In this document: positions 25,001-39,000 of the stretch, piece by piece
Layout: every line of letters starts with the position of its first letter
How positions within the stretch are numbered: the first letter of the stretch is position 1
DNA from: Apis mellifera
Taxonomy: Eukaryota; Arthropoda; Insecta; Hymenoptera; Apidae
NCBI RefSeq assembly: GCF_003254395.2
Contig: NC_037639.1
Coordinates: 11,389,037 to 11,453,036, forward strand
Direction of reading: 5' to 3'
DNA length: 64,000 nt
The notes under the pieces: generated by a model
The model's input: the letters and a program-made list of their open reading frames with translations, nothing else
The model's database searches: none
Told to the model about the DNA's origin: nothing
Translations under genes and position numbers: made by a program

Positions 25001-27000
25001 TGGTTATTATTATTCAGCTTGAAAAGTCGTATGTTTACCGTCGCTTAGGCGGTATGAATATTCGTGTATCGGAGCGAGGAAGGAGAGAGGGAACGATTAA
25101 CTTCGGCCGGCCTCGGTTTCGTCCGGATAACTCATTCAAGACGGTCTCGCCGCAATAAGACGAAGGTCCGGACGCTCGGGACATATTCTCGGTCGTTGCG
25201 CGTGAGTTAGGACCGCTCGAGGAACGGTTAGCCGTTAGCAGTTGGTCGGTAAATAACGTAGACACCCTCCGCAGACCACCACCACCACCACCACCCCCTC
25301 CTGCGCGTGGATAGACGCGGTATCTTCAACCCGCGTCTAACTTTGAACCGGATCAGATTCTCGGTTTCACGGTGGAACGGTCAACGAAGGGGCGACCGGA
25401 CAGATTACTAATAAATCTCTCGTTGAGCGATCGATCCTTTGGACGTTACGTGTTCCTTCGAAATAATTCGATTCGAGAGGAAGAAGGTGATTAAACGGCG
25501 AGAGAAAGGAAACGGAGAGGTTCGATGGAATTTTTCCACGGAAGCAACGCCAGTGGCCAGAGGGGATTAGAGTGGAAGAGAGAGAGAGGGCAAGCATCCC
25601 TTACGGCGCACCCTTTGTGAAGTAGTTTCGTTATTGACCGGTCGAAGAGTACAACTCATTGCACGGAAGCGGGAACGCTTAATTCGAGCGGTGCTCCGTT
25701 AAAGCGATGACAGGAAACGTCAGGCCGCCACCACGCTCGGTGATATATCGATATATTCGCGGAGAAGTGTGTGGGAGGGGGATGGAAGGTTGGAACGGCG
25801 CGCATACGAACCGAGCGTGGCCAGGAAGAAGATTGGACTCTCACGTCGCGTGTAAACGATACTTGTTGATTCTTCGCGACGAGATGATCGATCGACGTTG
25901 CGAATTATCGGTGCTCCGAAATGCTTGGCAGGTCGAAAACTCTCTGGGTTTGATCGATCCCTTCGAACGAATGTTATTCGCGTTACGAAAGTTGATTTCG
26001 TTAAAGCGAAGGGGAAAAGGAATACTTTGCGTTCGTGTAATTTGAAATTGTGATAAGGATAAACAAAGCGGTTGGATCGATATTGTTCTTAAATCGTATC
26101 GGTCAACGACGGTTCGTCCCGTTAATTAACTCTGAAATCGCTAATTTACCGCTGATAATGTACGCGCCTGCTCTCTAACAGGCTTTATGGAGTAGAATGG
26201 GTACGGAGAATAATCGGACAGGACAGAGCAGTTAGGATAGCCTGTGAACCAGCCGATAGCGGCAAATGACCATTGCTGACACCAACATCGTCTCGGTGTA
26301 CGCTTCGATAATTATATACGCGTCTACACAAGCGAGCAGGAGTGCTATGTCAGCCTTTACTTAGGACTCTAATGACCGGGCTTCGTCGGATACCGGCCAG
26401 ATAACGTAATTACATCAACAAAAATGGCTCGAGTGATGATAAACAAAGTGGTTTGTCCTATAACGAACCGTTCCACTGTTATACGAAGATAACGCGGACT
26501 TTTGACGTTATACAAAATATCCTCTCCCTCTCCCTCTCTCTCTCTTTCCCTCCCGATATGCGACATCGAATAGCGTGACACCTCGTAGCGTAGGTGAGCG
26601 TGTATATCGCTCTATCTACTGTACGATTCCTGTGACGAGGATGACTTTTGAAAAAGCGTGAATGGTAAACGGATCGTACGGGTGTAGGACGAGTAGCCGG
26701 TGGATCGAACGAGCGCCAATCCTGATTCGAATGGAAAAAGAAAGGTCAACCGAGTTATTGTTTTCGTGATGAATGCACATAAAATAATGAAACCTCGAAA
26801 GTACACCGGTCTGGGAGAGGGGAAAAGAAAAAAAAAAAAAGAAAGAAAGAAAGGAAAAAAAAGGAAAAAAAAATATATATATATCGCGCGTAATACGAGC
26901 GACAGCGCCATAGGGGTTCCACACGGTTCACGTATCCCCGGCCCGAGTATTTATTGTCCATGGTCAACGACCAAGATGATACGGAGCCCGTTAAACGTCA
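22001..27000. other. No gene recognised; repeats
   Basis: The stretch contains GA (22270-22290), CTTT/T (22481-22545), GA (24042-24074), TA (24970-24986), CCA (25275-25295) and an A-rich tract (26821-26884). The block 26090-26290 is complex, with paired TTAATTAA-type motifs. No open frame has a recognisable domain. Confidence 0.5.
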
Positions 27001-27999
27001 CGGACAAGAGATTCGCCCCCGCCTTCGGTACTTCGGATTTATCGCAAGTTTAACATTACACAGAAGTTGGAAACGGCGCGAGGGATTCCGCCCGGGATAT
27101 TTATACCGTTTGAATGCGCGTACGAGGATCATTCTAATGGTTTTATTATACTGATACCCGCGGGATTTCTTGGTGGACGCGTTCGCACCCCGATTCCCGT
27201 TCGTTTCCACGAATTCAATCGTAGCCGCGGAATATTTCCGCCGACAGAGATCTCGCCGCGCCCGCCACCACCCTCCGAACAAACCCTTCTATTTCGCCGT
27301 TCCCGAATTCTCCGTTCTCCTCTAATAAATCGTGAATTTAATTTCCAACCGATGATTCTTTCACGAAGGAAGAAAAAGAAAAAAAGAAAAAGAAACGGGT
27401 ATCGTATTAAGAGGTCACGGTTACATAATCTGGCGATATATCATCCGGGCCGGTGGTGTTAACAGGGCGGAGGAGGAGAGAAAAGGCGGCGTTAAGACAT
27501 TATTGGCCACTCGAATGGGTGCGCGAAATCCCCACGAGCGAGCCCTCTCTCTCCCCTATTGAATCGGAATCGGGGCAAACAGACAGTGTGACAGCGATCC
27601 CGATGGGGCGGCGGTCCGTGGAGGTGAGAGCCGATGGAAGGTCCTGGAACGTGGTTCCGGCGCATCTTTCCTATCGAGGAGGACGATTTATCATCCCGAA
27701 CGTTCCATAGGAATATTGAATACGACAAGATAATCTCTCGACACCCTTCTTCGTCCCCGCCCCTCCTCCACCCCCTTTCTGCCAGCATGACCGACAGCAT
27801 CCCCGTTTTGCGGTAGCGCCGTAGTAAACGGTCGTGCTTAATGTACCGCACCGACCGATAAGCCGCTATACCGTCGTCGTGACGTGGCCTCTAGTTTTTG
27901 CCAAGCAAAAACGCAAACGTGCACCCTTTCTTCGTTGACGATCCTCCTGGTTGACAGCGTGGCACCAGTCACTGACAGAACTCGTTATCGCTATCCACG

Positions 28000-28003
<4 letters not shown>

Positions 28004-28047
<44 letters not shown>
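28004..28047. repeat. (CT)22 microsatellite
   Basis: The longest uninterrupted CT array here; a second array lies about 100 nt to the right. Confidence 0.95.
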
Positions 28048-28052
<5 letters not shown>

Positions 28053-28154
28053 GCCTCTGTTCACGGTCAAACGTATACGCACGCTACGCATGCTATACAG
28101 GGTTATATATACGCGAAAAAGGGTTCGTTCTCTCTTTCGCGCCCTGCACGTCAC

Positions 28155-28180
28155 CTCTCTCTCTCTCTCTCTCTCTCTCT
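28155..28180. repeat. (CT)13 microsatellite
   Basis: Uninterrupted dinucleotide array. Confidence 0.95.
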
Positions 28181-30586
28181 GTCCACTTTCCAAATATTTC
28201 TGCGCGATATCATCGCTGTTATTATCGCAACCCCAATTACACCGCGGATGAAGTAGAACGTGGCGGCGTAATAATTGAAAATTTTATCGTTCGTCCATTA
28301 CCGGAGGATCTAAAACGTTTAAACCGAGATACGTACAATACGGACAATCTGTCTGTGAAAATTCCCTTTTTCCTCCCCCTCTATCCGTATAAGCGAAGCC
28401 TCCCCCTCTCCCCTCCCCGTGGTATTTCACTTCGTGGTATCCCAGTTTCCGCCGGTGAAACGTCACTGGAGCCGAGCCTTATCTCCACGCCTCGGTTTCA
28501 GAAATTCCAAGCTGAGGCTGAGATAGCGATCGGCGAGTTCGGCTTAATTATGCGGAGTTCGGCCGGGACTGAGTATCCGCGGTAGCAGTTATGCTAATCC
28601 GACTCTATTAATAAGGACTCGGAGCCAAAGTGGAGATCGTTGTAGGGAACCGTAGCCTTAACCCTTTGCCGGCCTCCACACCCCCCTCTCCCTCGTCGGA
28701 ATCGCTACGATGTTTCGAGAACTCTTTACCACTCTCTACTCGAATCCGCTCGCGATATAATCACGTTTCATCGCCTCGCCCACCGATCTTTTCTTTTCTT
28801 CCACCGCCTGGGAAGATTCGCACGCTTCGAATCGTCGTTGGAATACGTAATCGAGGGAAGTCAAGGGATCGAAGATTTTTGGGATTCGTTCGGTTCCCCT
28901 CTTCCCTCCTCTCTTTTCGAAAGCGATGACACGACGTTGTTTCAGAAAAATTGAACGACGAAAAATTGGAGGAAAAAGAAGTGTAGTCGCGACGTGTAAG
29001 GGATATAATATTGTTTTGGATATCGAGTAGGATAAAAATGACAAGACGAGGAAACGAGGGGGAGGATAGTGGAAACTAGAAAATGAACGATACGATCGTC
29101 TAAAGAGACTGATCAGATGATCGGGACAATAATATTCGACGACTCGTATAGCACGCTCGGCGCTCTCGAACGCGACGGACAAAGGTGCTGTCATCGTTTT
29201 GGACGACACGCCGCCGGGCTTTGAATAACCGGAAGTGACACAGGTGTCAAAACAAGTGGATTGTTCTGACAGCCAGTTATCGGTTATCGGCAATTTTCGA
29301 ATTTATCGGTGCTTCACAAGACGACGCGAACGCTTCTTCCATTAACGCGAAATACACTCGACCCGACAACGATCATCCGATCCATTTTTTCCTCTATTTT
29401 TATATCCGAATTTTATCTCTTTCTTTCTTTCTTTTTCTTCTTCATTTTTCTCCCCCCCTCTTCTACAATAATTCCACGCTCAAATATCGAGAATCCCGTC
29501 GCGCAACGAGGAACAATCGGAGGGTTTCGAGAACGTTATGCCGGTTAATCGAACGGGACAAACGTTCAAAGATGGCATCGAACCAAACATCAACGGAATA
29601 CGGATCTTGTGTTTCGCGTGTGGGTTGACGAGAAAGGGAAGAAGAGGGAGACAGAGAGAGAAAGAGAGAGAGAGAGAGGGGGTTCGCGAGCGAAGGGAAC
29701 GGTGTTAGTTTCCGTGGCATTGACGTTTCACAATACACGCCTGATGCCGTTGACACCCCATTTGCAACCCCCGGCCGCAATCTCTGCCGTCGCGGAACTG
29801 CGTGCTGAAAGTGCGCCAGGGTGAATCTTATTCATCCCCTTCCGCGGCTCTCACCGTGTTTCTCCCTCCCCCCCATGACCTGCCTCGCGTGATTTCGCTT
29901 TTCAACCCATTCTCACCGCCCCCTCCCCGAGAAGATTTCTTCTTCCACCGCTCTTATTATTCCTCCACGGATGTCCGTTCGAGCATCGATAAACCGAGGA
30001 GGAGGAGAGATACGGAAAAGAAGGAGGAGGAGGAGGAAAAGAGGAGAAAACGACGAAGGTGCGGCCTCCTCTCCCGAGGAGTTTTATCGGTCAACCACCC
30101 CTCCTTCCTCCTCCCGCGTGTTATTGGCCCCCCGCGTGTCGGCAGTGCGCCATTGGCCAGAGGAAACGGAGCATGAACTCGGCCCGTAAAATCTATTATC
30201 GGGCCGCTATTATCGGCAATACTCGTCAGGACAAGCGGGATAATATCGGCGTTTAACCATCCTCGAACCGTGCGCGATCGGGATGGAATCGCTATCAGTT
30301 GTTTCCGGCTCATCAACCCGGTTTCGGACGCGAGAGGCAAGATGGCGTCGGTTCAGGCGGCGCGCACATCTGGTTTTTCGTGGGACGCATATGCGCGATC
30401 GTGCGCCGATGCAAAAATCGAAGGATTGGAAGGGGGAGGAGGAGGAGAGAGCGCGCGGAGATCGGTGGAGAGGAAGCGGAAACGGGGAGAGCGTCGGCAG
30501 AGAGTGGCAAGAAATATGATCGCTATAATTTAAATTCAAACGAATGGCCGGGCAAGCGCCGCGTCCATCGCGATGTTCGTTAACAC

Positions 30587-30607
30587 AACAGCGGTGGGAC
30601 CGCTGTT
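30587..30607. repeat. Hairpin, 8-bp stem
   Basis: AACAGCGG and CCGCTGTT flank a 5-nt loop. Confidence 0.8.
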
Positions 30608-30654
30608 ATCGCGCAATTAAAAGGGATTACGGGGTTAGAATTTTAAGCATCGAA

Positions 30655-30687
30655 TTAACGCCCGGGCGTAGCTCCCGCCCGCGTTAA
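30655..30687. repeat. Hairpin, 12-bp stem with 2-nt bulge
   Basis: TTAACGC pairs with GCGTTAA and GGGCG with CGCCC; CC at 30662-30663 is bulged and the loop is 7 nt. Confidence 0.8.
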
Positions 30688-31570
30688 AATCTCGTCGATA
30701 AAGGAATGTGATCGTTGGTACATGAAATGCGACGGGGTAATACCGCCGAATAATAATTAAGCATCTCTTTGTGTGCGCTCTTATATACTCGTGTGCAGCG
30801 TACGCGTGTGCAACTCTCGTGCCAAACTAGGGATATATATTTATATGTATAAACCAATGACCATTATTTATCTCTCTTATAAGTAAACTTATTTTTATCC
30901 CTCATACACTATCGAATCGAGAGGACGATTAATTTCTTTTTCTTTGAAATTTATTTCAATCTTAATCACGAGAATTTATAATCGTCTCTGTTCGAACCTA
31001 TTCGTTTTCATGATCGTTGAATTGAAAATTTGGAATTTTATATATATATGTGTGTGTATATAGATATTTCGAATTGGCGATTTAATTTAATTTGGCGCGA
31101 AAACTTGAATTACTTTTAAACGTGGGTGTCCCGGAAGCGGGGTGGAGATACAAATGTCTCGACGAGCGTGGAAGAATCAAAGCGAATCGATGATTTTGTT
31201 TATAGTAAATCGGATGGAGCGATGCCGGGAGCGAGGGAGGAAGGGGATGGATATTTTTCCGTTGCCCCCGGGTATTATCGTTCGCGCCGGTTCATACCGA
31301 TAATGGCGGGTAGTCAGTCGCGTATGATGCGGCGGAGATAACCGGGCCGATAGGCGAGAACGGAAAATGCGGGCTGCGACCGAAATCCGGCTAATGGTTT
31401 CACTGAATCAAACCAGCGCCGCCGTTTAACGGAGCAAACAGACAGAAAATGGAGCGCAACCGCATATAAAGAGTCGATGATAACGAAATGATATATGACT
31501 CGGTGCGAATAACAGAGGAGAGAACCGAAACCGACGAGTCTGCCCTTCCTCCCTTCCCTGTCCCGCTTGC

Positions 31571-31625
31571 TCTTCTCTCTCTCTCTCTCTCTCTCCTCTC
31601 CTCTCTCCTCTCCTCTCCTCTCCTC
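31571..31625. repeat. CT then CTCTC pentanucleotide repeat
   Basis: A CT array passes into CTCTC/TCCTC pentamer units. Confidence 0.9.
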
Positions 31626-33617
31626 GCCCACGTTGCCCTCTGGCTTTCTGGATAGGGGTTACGCGGCTCCCTTCTGTGATTGATCGGCTCCGAGATATAC
31701 CAGCGGGATATTCACTACGGGATTAAGTGAATGCGCGAACACTTAATAATCCGTATAATATATATCTTTCCCTATCTTCTTAGAGGTGTTGCGAGCCTCT
31801 GTTAGTTATCTGCGTACACGCACGCGTCCACCTTTCCCTCTCATCTTTCGTCATCCTCGATTTCAAACTCGTGAAGCTCGAAACAATATTTTTCTCTTCT
31901 ACTTTCGACGTGTTAAGAAGAACGATTCGATATGTTTCGGAGATTGGAATTTGACTCGGTCGTCATTCGGCAAACGAAGAATCGTTCTATCCATCCACTT
32001 GCGTTTTCGTCGAACGAATACCGGATTGGATTACCGTTGAAAGCGTTTTATGGCCTGTTTAAACGTACGCCGCGTTACGAAGGTACACAACAACAGTTTG
32101 TCCTCATATACGATTATCAAGATGAATGCCTGCGATACGTGCTTATGACATCTTGCGAAGATAAAATACGATTAAGCGAAATAAAGATCAATACCTTGCA
32201 ATCCCCCACCTCCCCCGTTAATAAATACGATAGTGTCGAAATTACATTCGAAACAGGGCATTATCCCCGGCATATAGCCCGATAAATCTACCTACCTACC
32301 CTGCCGCACATAAAATTCCTTCTCGCCTCCTAACAGCCAGAAACCAGAAACGGTAAAAAAAATATGCGTTCCCGGCGACGCGCGGTTTACCCGACCGTCC
32401 CGTAATTATCCTTCCATTCGATGGCGGGATAATTCGATAACGGGATAGCGGATCGGTTATCGATTCAATTAGCTAAAAGTACCATAAAAAAACCGGTAAC
32501 CCCGTATCTGGTGGCTCGATTAAGACGCTTTAAGTGCCTCGTATATATACGTATACACGTTTCTTCCTCTCCACGCTTCTCGCGTTCGCCGCGGAATGTT
32601 GAAGTGGCGAGATTATCGGTCGGATCGCGCGATTCGAAGATTCGAAGAGTAAACAACGAACAAAGGGGGAGGGGGAGGGGGTTAGCCACCAGTAGTCACC
32701 CTCGTAACCGTAAACTACCCCGGTGTCGCAATGTCGCAGGAGAAGCCGTACACACTGGCTGGCGGGGAGTTAATTCAACGGGCATTACGGGAGCAAAGTG
32801 GGCCGTTAACGGTAAATAATACTGCAACTATTACCAGCAAACGGTGCTCTTGCAGAAGAAATACGGCCACTCGTACGGATCGTGCTTAAGAATCCGAGAG
32901 AGAGAGAGAGAGCAAATCTGTCCCCTTTTCCGACGATTCCGTACGTCTTCTAATTCCCTTACTTTATCGCTTCCCGCGGCCGTTGAAAAACGTGTTTTAA
33001 ACGGAACGACATCTCTCCGGGAAGAGGCATCACCTCTCTTTATCCCCGTCCGCTCGGATTACGACGAGCGATAAATTTCCTCGTGGTGGAATAGAAATAA
33101 GACGAGAGTTGGAAATATACGGGGGGAGGGAGGGGAGGCGAAATCTCGCGATCTCTCCGATTCCCTCGAGCGAAGAAAGAAGCGGAACCCTGGAGCGGCG
33201 CGTCCTCGAGCGGTGTCCGTAAACCGAGCGTCCGTGATCGCGTAACCACCGCGCAGAAACGATCGCTTTAATATTCAATGTTGGTAATAGCCGGACACGA
33301 GGTTTAGAATTCGTTCAATTATTCAATCTCGCCAGCTCGTTAGCTCGGTCTAAATCGAGATCTAGGCTATGCCCGGAATTTCCCAGGGAGGAAATCTAAA
33401 TTTGCCCGGCGTTGCTTTGAATTTTGCAACGCGCGCGTTACGCGTTTCGAGATCACCGCGACTTTTCTAAGCAAAATCCCCTAAGCGATCCATCGATCCA
33501 AGTTTCCCTTTTTTTCGAATCTCCTTGTTCTCCGAGCGCTCGTTCCGGAGAAGTTTTTCCCGCAGTTGGAAAACAATCGATCGAGAGGGGGCCTCGCTCT
33601 CGTGAAAATTGAAGCGA

Positions 33618-33644
33618 GAAGAGAGAGAGAGAGAGAGAGAGAGA
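33618..33644. repeat. (GA)n microsatellite
   Basis: Uninterrupted GA array. Confidence 0.95.
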
Positions 33645-36000
33645 CTTTAACGCTGGTTTCCAAGGTCCGAGACTTAAATAATGCATGAAGCGGCACGGCG
33701 GCCGAAAAATGAGCGGCGGATAGAGCCGGAAGGCAGTCCCTTTCTTTCTTCTTTCCTGTCCATCCTGTCGGAAATGAGAACGGAGACAGGCGGCGTGGCA
33801 CTCATCACTGATTCAGGCCGGACGTCCGCCGGCAGAGATGTTGCACACGGATACACGGCGGGCGTAATTGAATCGTAAGAGCGGGCCGAAACGTCGCGTT
33901 TTCGCGCTTGTAAACACGAAGTGTGCTGTGCAGCACCGGGTTCGTTCCCCTCGCGACGTTGCTCGGCAATTGGATGTGTAGGCGTGTAAACTCACAGTCA
34001 GCCGAGTCAATGCACACGGCCCGCTCTGGAACTCGTCGATTAGCAAGAAACAATTATCGTCCGTTTTACAGCCGCGTTCGCGTGGCCGGCCATTCGTGCC
34101 GCCCAACGTGTTCAACGGTCCAACGATTCGCGCGCGAATCCACCCGGCTAACCGAGTTACGCTTCTTACTCCCGTCCAACGAGTTGGCCCAAGAAATACA
34201 AACAAATAATAACAATATCTCCGAGTTATCCGATTTTGCGTTTTAAAGGAAGAGGATGTCGAAGCCTTGGGTTTCAGGTAACCAAGCTGACCAGTGGTCA
34301 ACGAATCGACGATCGATGGAGGGGAGAAAAGTCGTGGCCCCCGGGTTCGTGGCTAATTCTCGTCTCCAGGATTGCCTATTAGGCGTTTAATCGATCCCGG
34401 ATTAAAAATCACGCGGGCTTAAAGGTGCCTTCCGGGAGTTTTCGAGTGTGGCTGACCAAGCTACGGTAAGTGAGTTTCGCGCCGACCCTCGGGCCACGTT
34501 GACCAAATTTCTCCTCCAGATAATTACGAGGGTCGGATATAACCCTTGGAACTTCGGGGCCAAGGGTTCGTGAGAAGATAATGCACTTTCGGACGGTGGC
34601 AGCCAACCTCGTCTTATTTAATGCCAACGTTCCTCGTTTGTTCCTTCGAGGTTCGCGAACATTGTCATTGCTCTCTCCCTCCCCCCTTGAGATCGCATCG
34701 TATCGTTCGTTCTTCGATAAAAGAACGATGATAACCGCTTGCTTCGCGCGCACACACGGTGCCCGGTGTGCGTATAATTAATCGTTGGCGCGAGTATAGA
34801 CGACGGAACCGCGTAGCCTGGCCGCTTATTTAGCATAAAATGTAAAGTAAGCCGTGGCCAGGGAATAAATTGTATTCCCATTAGGAGCGCCACGAGGCGC
34901 CCGGCCCGCATTTGAATACGCTCGGATTAAAAATTAAATATTACCGCGGGATACGCCGCGGCGATTAGAGGTTGCGCGAGTAAAAAATCCATGGAAAAAA
35001 GGGGCCGAAGTTGCGGCGATACGGCCAGCCCAACCGCCTGCCGCCGCGAAAATATTAAATACTCGTTAATTATACGCGATCGGGGTGAAATTCATAATAA
35101 CGTCCGTATTAAATGGCGTCTCGCGTATCAAAAACCGAAAGTCGTTTCAATCAAAATCGTAATCAACGATGAGTCAAATTTTTATTAGGATCAACGCGAT
35201 TATATAAAGATTGTAATTCGATCTTCGATGATTTATCTTCGTCTTCTTCTCAAATGGCGCGTTTAACGAAGAGTACGGAGTCACGGAACGGAGAGTTTGA
35301 AACTTTTTTGCAATATTGCTTGCCGCTCGAGCGGAAAAGCGACGCGAATGCGCGCGGCGGCTTTGATTTGTGAGCGCTCGCGGGATCGTATCGCGAGCAC
35401 GGTGCACCATAACCATCCCTCACAATTTCGGGGGCGAAGCAAGTGGCCGCGTATCTCTCGGCCGCCGCCTTCCTTTTTCCTTTCTCTCGTTCGTTGCCGG
35501 CGTTAAAGCTCGGAGCCGGTACGGTTAACTAAAGGACATCAGTCATAATACGCGAGACAAGCGAGGGCAGAGGTATAAAGAAGCCTCCGTAACTTCTCGT
35601 TTGTTTCGTTTCTAATGCCTTCCCTCGAACAGCTACTCCACAACTTTTCGAACGTGCTTCGAACGTTCATTCAATCGTTTCGCAGAAGAAATTTCTCCGT
35701 CTAATTTCCCCCACGAGCTTTCGGTTAAAAGCGGTTAAATTGTCGATCGGCGGAACGAAGATTGCTGGGCCGGTTGATTTTCCACAGGCGCCGTTTACCA
35801 CGCTCGTAAGATAGACAAATGTGTTCCGGCCAGTTGGGATAGGATCTAGCCCCGCGCCAAACCAGGGAGAGATTTACAAGTTTAGTTAGCAGCGATCACA
35901 CCCACGGGATTCGAGCCGATGGGACGCGCGGACCAGTTCGCCGATATGAAGCTTCCTTTTCACGTTTTGTTCCAACGTTTATTCCCTCTTCCTCTCTCTT

Positions 36001-39000
36001 CCTCTGATGATACCAGCGTAGCAATGTGCGTTACACAATCGGCTACGTTTCGTTACGATAAAATTTTCTACTATCCATGCACATCCTGGGAGACAAAGTT
36101 AAATCCATGCGTGTACGTTTGTCCGGTTATCTTGGTTATGGGTTGGTGTTCAATATTGGCGGGCGATATCGGCGTCGAACGACAGCCTCCAGAGGAGGAG
36201 AAGATTTCTTCTCCCTTCTTGTCGGCGGTGGCGTCGACAAATCTCCCCACTTCCTAACCGTTACAGATAGCCGTCCATTAGAGCCATCACTTTTTTTCTC
36301 TCTCTCTCTCTCTCTCTCCCACGTATATGAATGACCGGACGCGGATAAGCCCGGTCGAAATATATATATCGGTGGCAGCAACGTTCTTCGTGCGACCGCA
36401 TTTGTTTGAATTATTTTATATCCCGCGATTTTTTATTATCAATATCTCGTGCGGCCAAACGGGGAAAATTCCGAGCCAACACACCGCGATAAACTCTATT
36501 TTCTGGATTAGCAGCTCACGTATATGAGCAGAATATATTACTCGACGTTATCTTTGCTAATCGAAACGAAATATTGTCAAACGGACGATTTCTCTTCGAT
36601 CGAGACACGATCGAATAAGATTATTTCGCGTTTTCGAAGATAGGTGATTTTCACTTGTAGGACGCGTGACGACGCGAGGGTGACGAGCGGACGGGGTGAG
36701 TGGCGGTTTCGAAAAGCCTCAAGCACCTTCCCTCCCTCTCCCTCCCCGTAAACGGTCGAGAAAATGACGATCGTTCCGAAGCTCGCCGGATCCGTTCCGT
36801 TCGGCGAGGCAAAACCGCGTCGCATAATGGGAAAATTTGCGTAAACGGCGGGGTCATTAAGCACCCCTCTTACGCGCGAATGTGCGTGGCGGTCGCCGAT
36901 GTGGAGACGGGGCTATAACTTGCGGTAATACCAACCTAACCGTGTACCCATGATTATAACGCTACCAATTAGTCAAGCCGGCTTAGGATGGCAGCTCTGC
37001 AGCCTCGGAACAAGGGGCCATATAATACACGTATATACGCCTGCCTTCAACGCACACGCGAAACGGCCACGGCTCCACTCTCTCTCTCTCTCTCTCTCTT
37101 AGAGCCGTCAGCTTCAACGCTTAAGTGGCATTCTAACGTGATGAAATTTCGGCTTCTTCTCTCGCTGGCCGATACTCGCGTTTCAGATTTAAGGGGATTA
37201 TCGATCGGGGATAAGAATCTAGGTCGATTTCTTTCTTTTAATCTCGTTTCGTTTCGATGGACGGAAAGCGAGTGGAGAAGTGAGACGCGTCGTTTTTCGA
37301 AACGAGACGAGGGATCTGTCTGAATCTCGCTCGGAAGAGAAGAAGAGAAATGGCGTGCGCGACTCCGTTACGAATGAAGTTTCGTCGGATGGTGGCAATG
37401 CGTCGTCGGCCGCGGGCGAGGGGTCAGAGGGGGGAGGGAGGGAGCAAGTTTGGTAATTATTTAGCTAAATTGCGAGACAGTTGGTGGCGCACGGTAACAT
37501 GTGTTCGCAACCGGCGAAAAATGTCTGAATTAATGCTCCGCCATTAATTATGTTTATGAGGCCAAATTGTCTCGGGGAGGCGCGGATACGTGCAAATGTA
37601 ATTTGCGAATTCGGCGTGTAGGTAAAACACGCGCTATTAGGAACGGCCACCTCTCCACCTCCCCTCCCGCGTTTGCGCCGACAAATCCTCTCCTTTCCAA
37701 CGCGAAACCATTTTCCAACCCCAACTTCGTCTTTATTAAAACGATCTTCACTCCGTTCCCCGACACGCCACCTGTTCTCTGATCGTCGAAACAACGAAAT
37801 CTCCCGTTGGGGAGGATTCTCGTCGTCGTCGAAACGAATATATTCTCGATAACGAACATACTCGAAGAGAACATTATCGTTAACTTGGCTCACGAACCGT
37901 TCGTGAAAGGGAAAAAAGAGGGCAAGCATCAATCCCACCGTGAATATCGCGTACAACCAAGCATCGTCGGTTGCGTTGCGAAAGGCAGATGGTCAGATTG
38001 CCCGAGTCTACTCGACTTTCCATCCACCGCCGATGGATTCGAGCGGTTAGAAAGTTGTTGCCGCGATTCGATTAACTTGGCCAACTCCGCGTTTGACCGC
38101 GGATCGATTTTTTCCACTTTGTTGCACCACCGCGGCGGTTCGCTCTCTCCTTATCTACGGGGGCCCCGCGTTGACAGGTATGCACGCTGACGTATTCCGC
38201 GCGACGGAGCAGAATGCGCAGCGGGGAGGGAGGGGTGGAGGGCGCGTTTTTACATCCCCTTAGCAGCAGCGTAAATTGAAAATCTCTGGTCTGGAGCCGG
38301 GTGAACCGATTTCCAAGAGGGGGAAATTGTGTTTGTTTTCGCCGGAGGGTGCCCCGGGAGCAGAGAGGCTGCACGAGATTCCGTTTCTGTACTCTGCGTT
38401 CTGTACTCTGCGCGACGTACACGCTATATCAGCTGTTTAATTAATTTTACGTTGGGCGCAAATGAAACGAGAAGAAATATAATATCTCGCGTGGCCGATT
38501 TAAACGGCAACGAATCCCTTCGAGCGTTATAACGCTGCTTACACTCTCGTCCTATTTCCCGCCAATCCTCTCTCTCTCTCTTTCTCCCAATCCTTTACCC
38601 GCGATTACGCTTCGTATTAGTTGCAATCGTCCCTCCCCCCGCTCCCTCAATCTTTGTCTCCTTTGTGCGGCTGCGTTTATTCTCTCGTACAATGGATATT
38701 TTGATTTCCGTCGGACAATAAACCGATTTCAATGCACCGAATTCGAGGATTGAATATACGCGAGGAGTAACACTCGATTATATTTCGTCCAGCAAACTTT
38801 AAACGCTAAAACCCTTTAAAGATTCCCCATACGATCATCCTATCTACCAATCACTCCGACCACCAATTTCCTTTTATCTCGGTGCACACGCATACACACA
38901 CGAGGCTCGAGACGAGTTCGTTTGCATTTTTAATTCTCCCTGGTAAGCTAGCTTGCACAGGGGTGTCGTACCCGCCCAAGATCGCATTGCTCGTCGCGAG

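Larger units (their letters stand above)
27001..31000. other. No gene recognised; long CT repeats and hairpin-forming island
   Basis: Two CT arrays lie at 28004-28047 and 28155-28180 and GA repeats at 29651-29679. A complex island at 28500-28640 contains TTATGCTAAT. Near 30587-30687 two hairpins stand next to each other, followed by AT-rich complex DNA up to about 30860. Confidence 0.5.
31001..36000. other. No gene recognised
   Basis: The stretch contains CT/CTCTC repeats (31571-31625) and GA repeats (32896-32912, 33618-33644). The plus frame at 31932-32285 (about 117 codons) is the least low-complexity frame here but shows no known motif and no flanking splice sites of note. The AT-rich, CpG-containing block 34780-35170 is a candidate regulatory island. 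Confidence 0.5.

Noticed and set aside
28004..28180. Paired CT arrays as a CRISPR-like or satellite structure
   Set aside because: Simple dinucleotide slippage; no repeat-spacer pattern.
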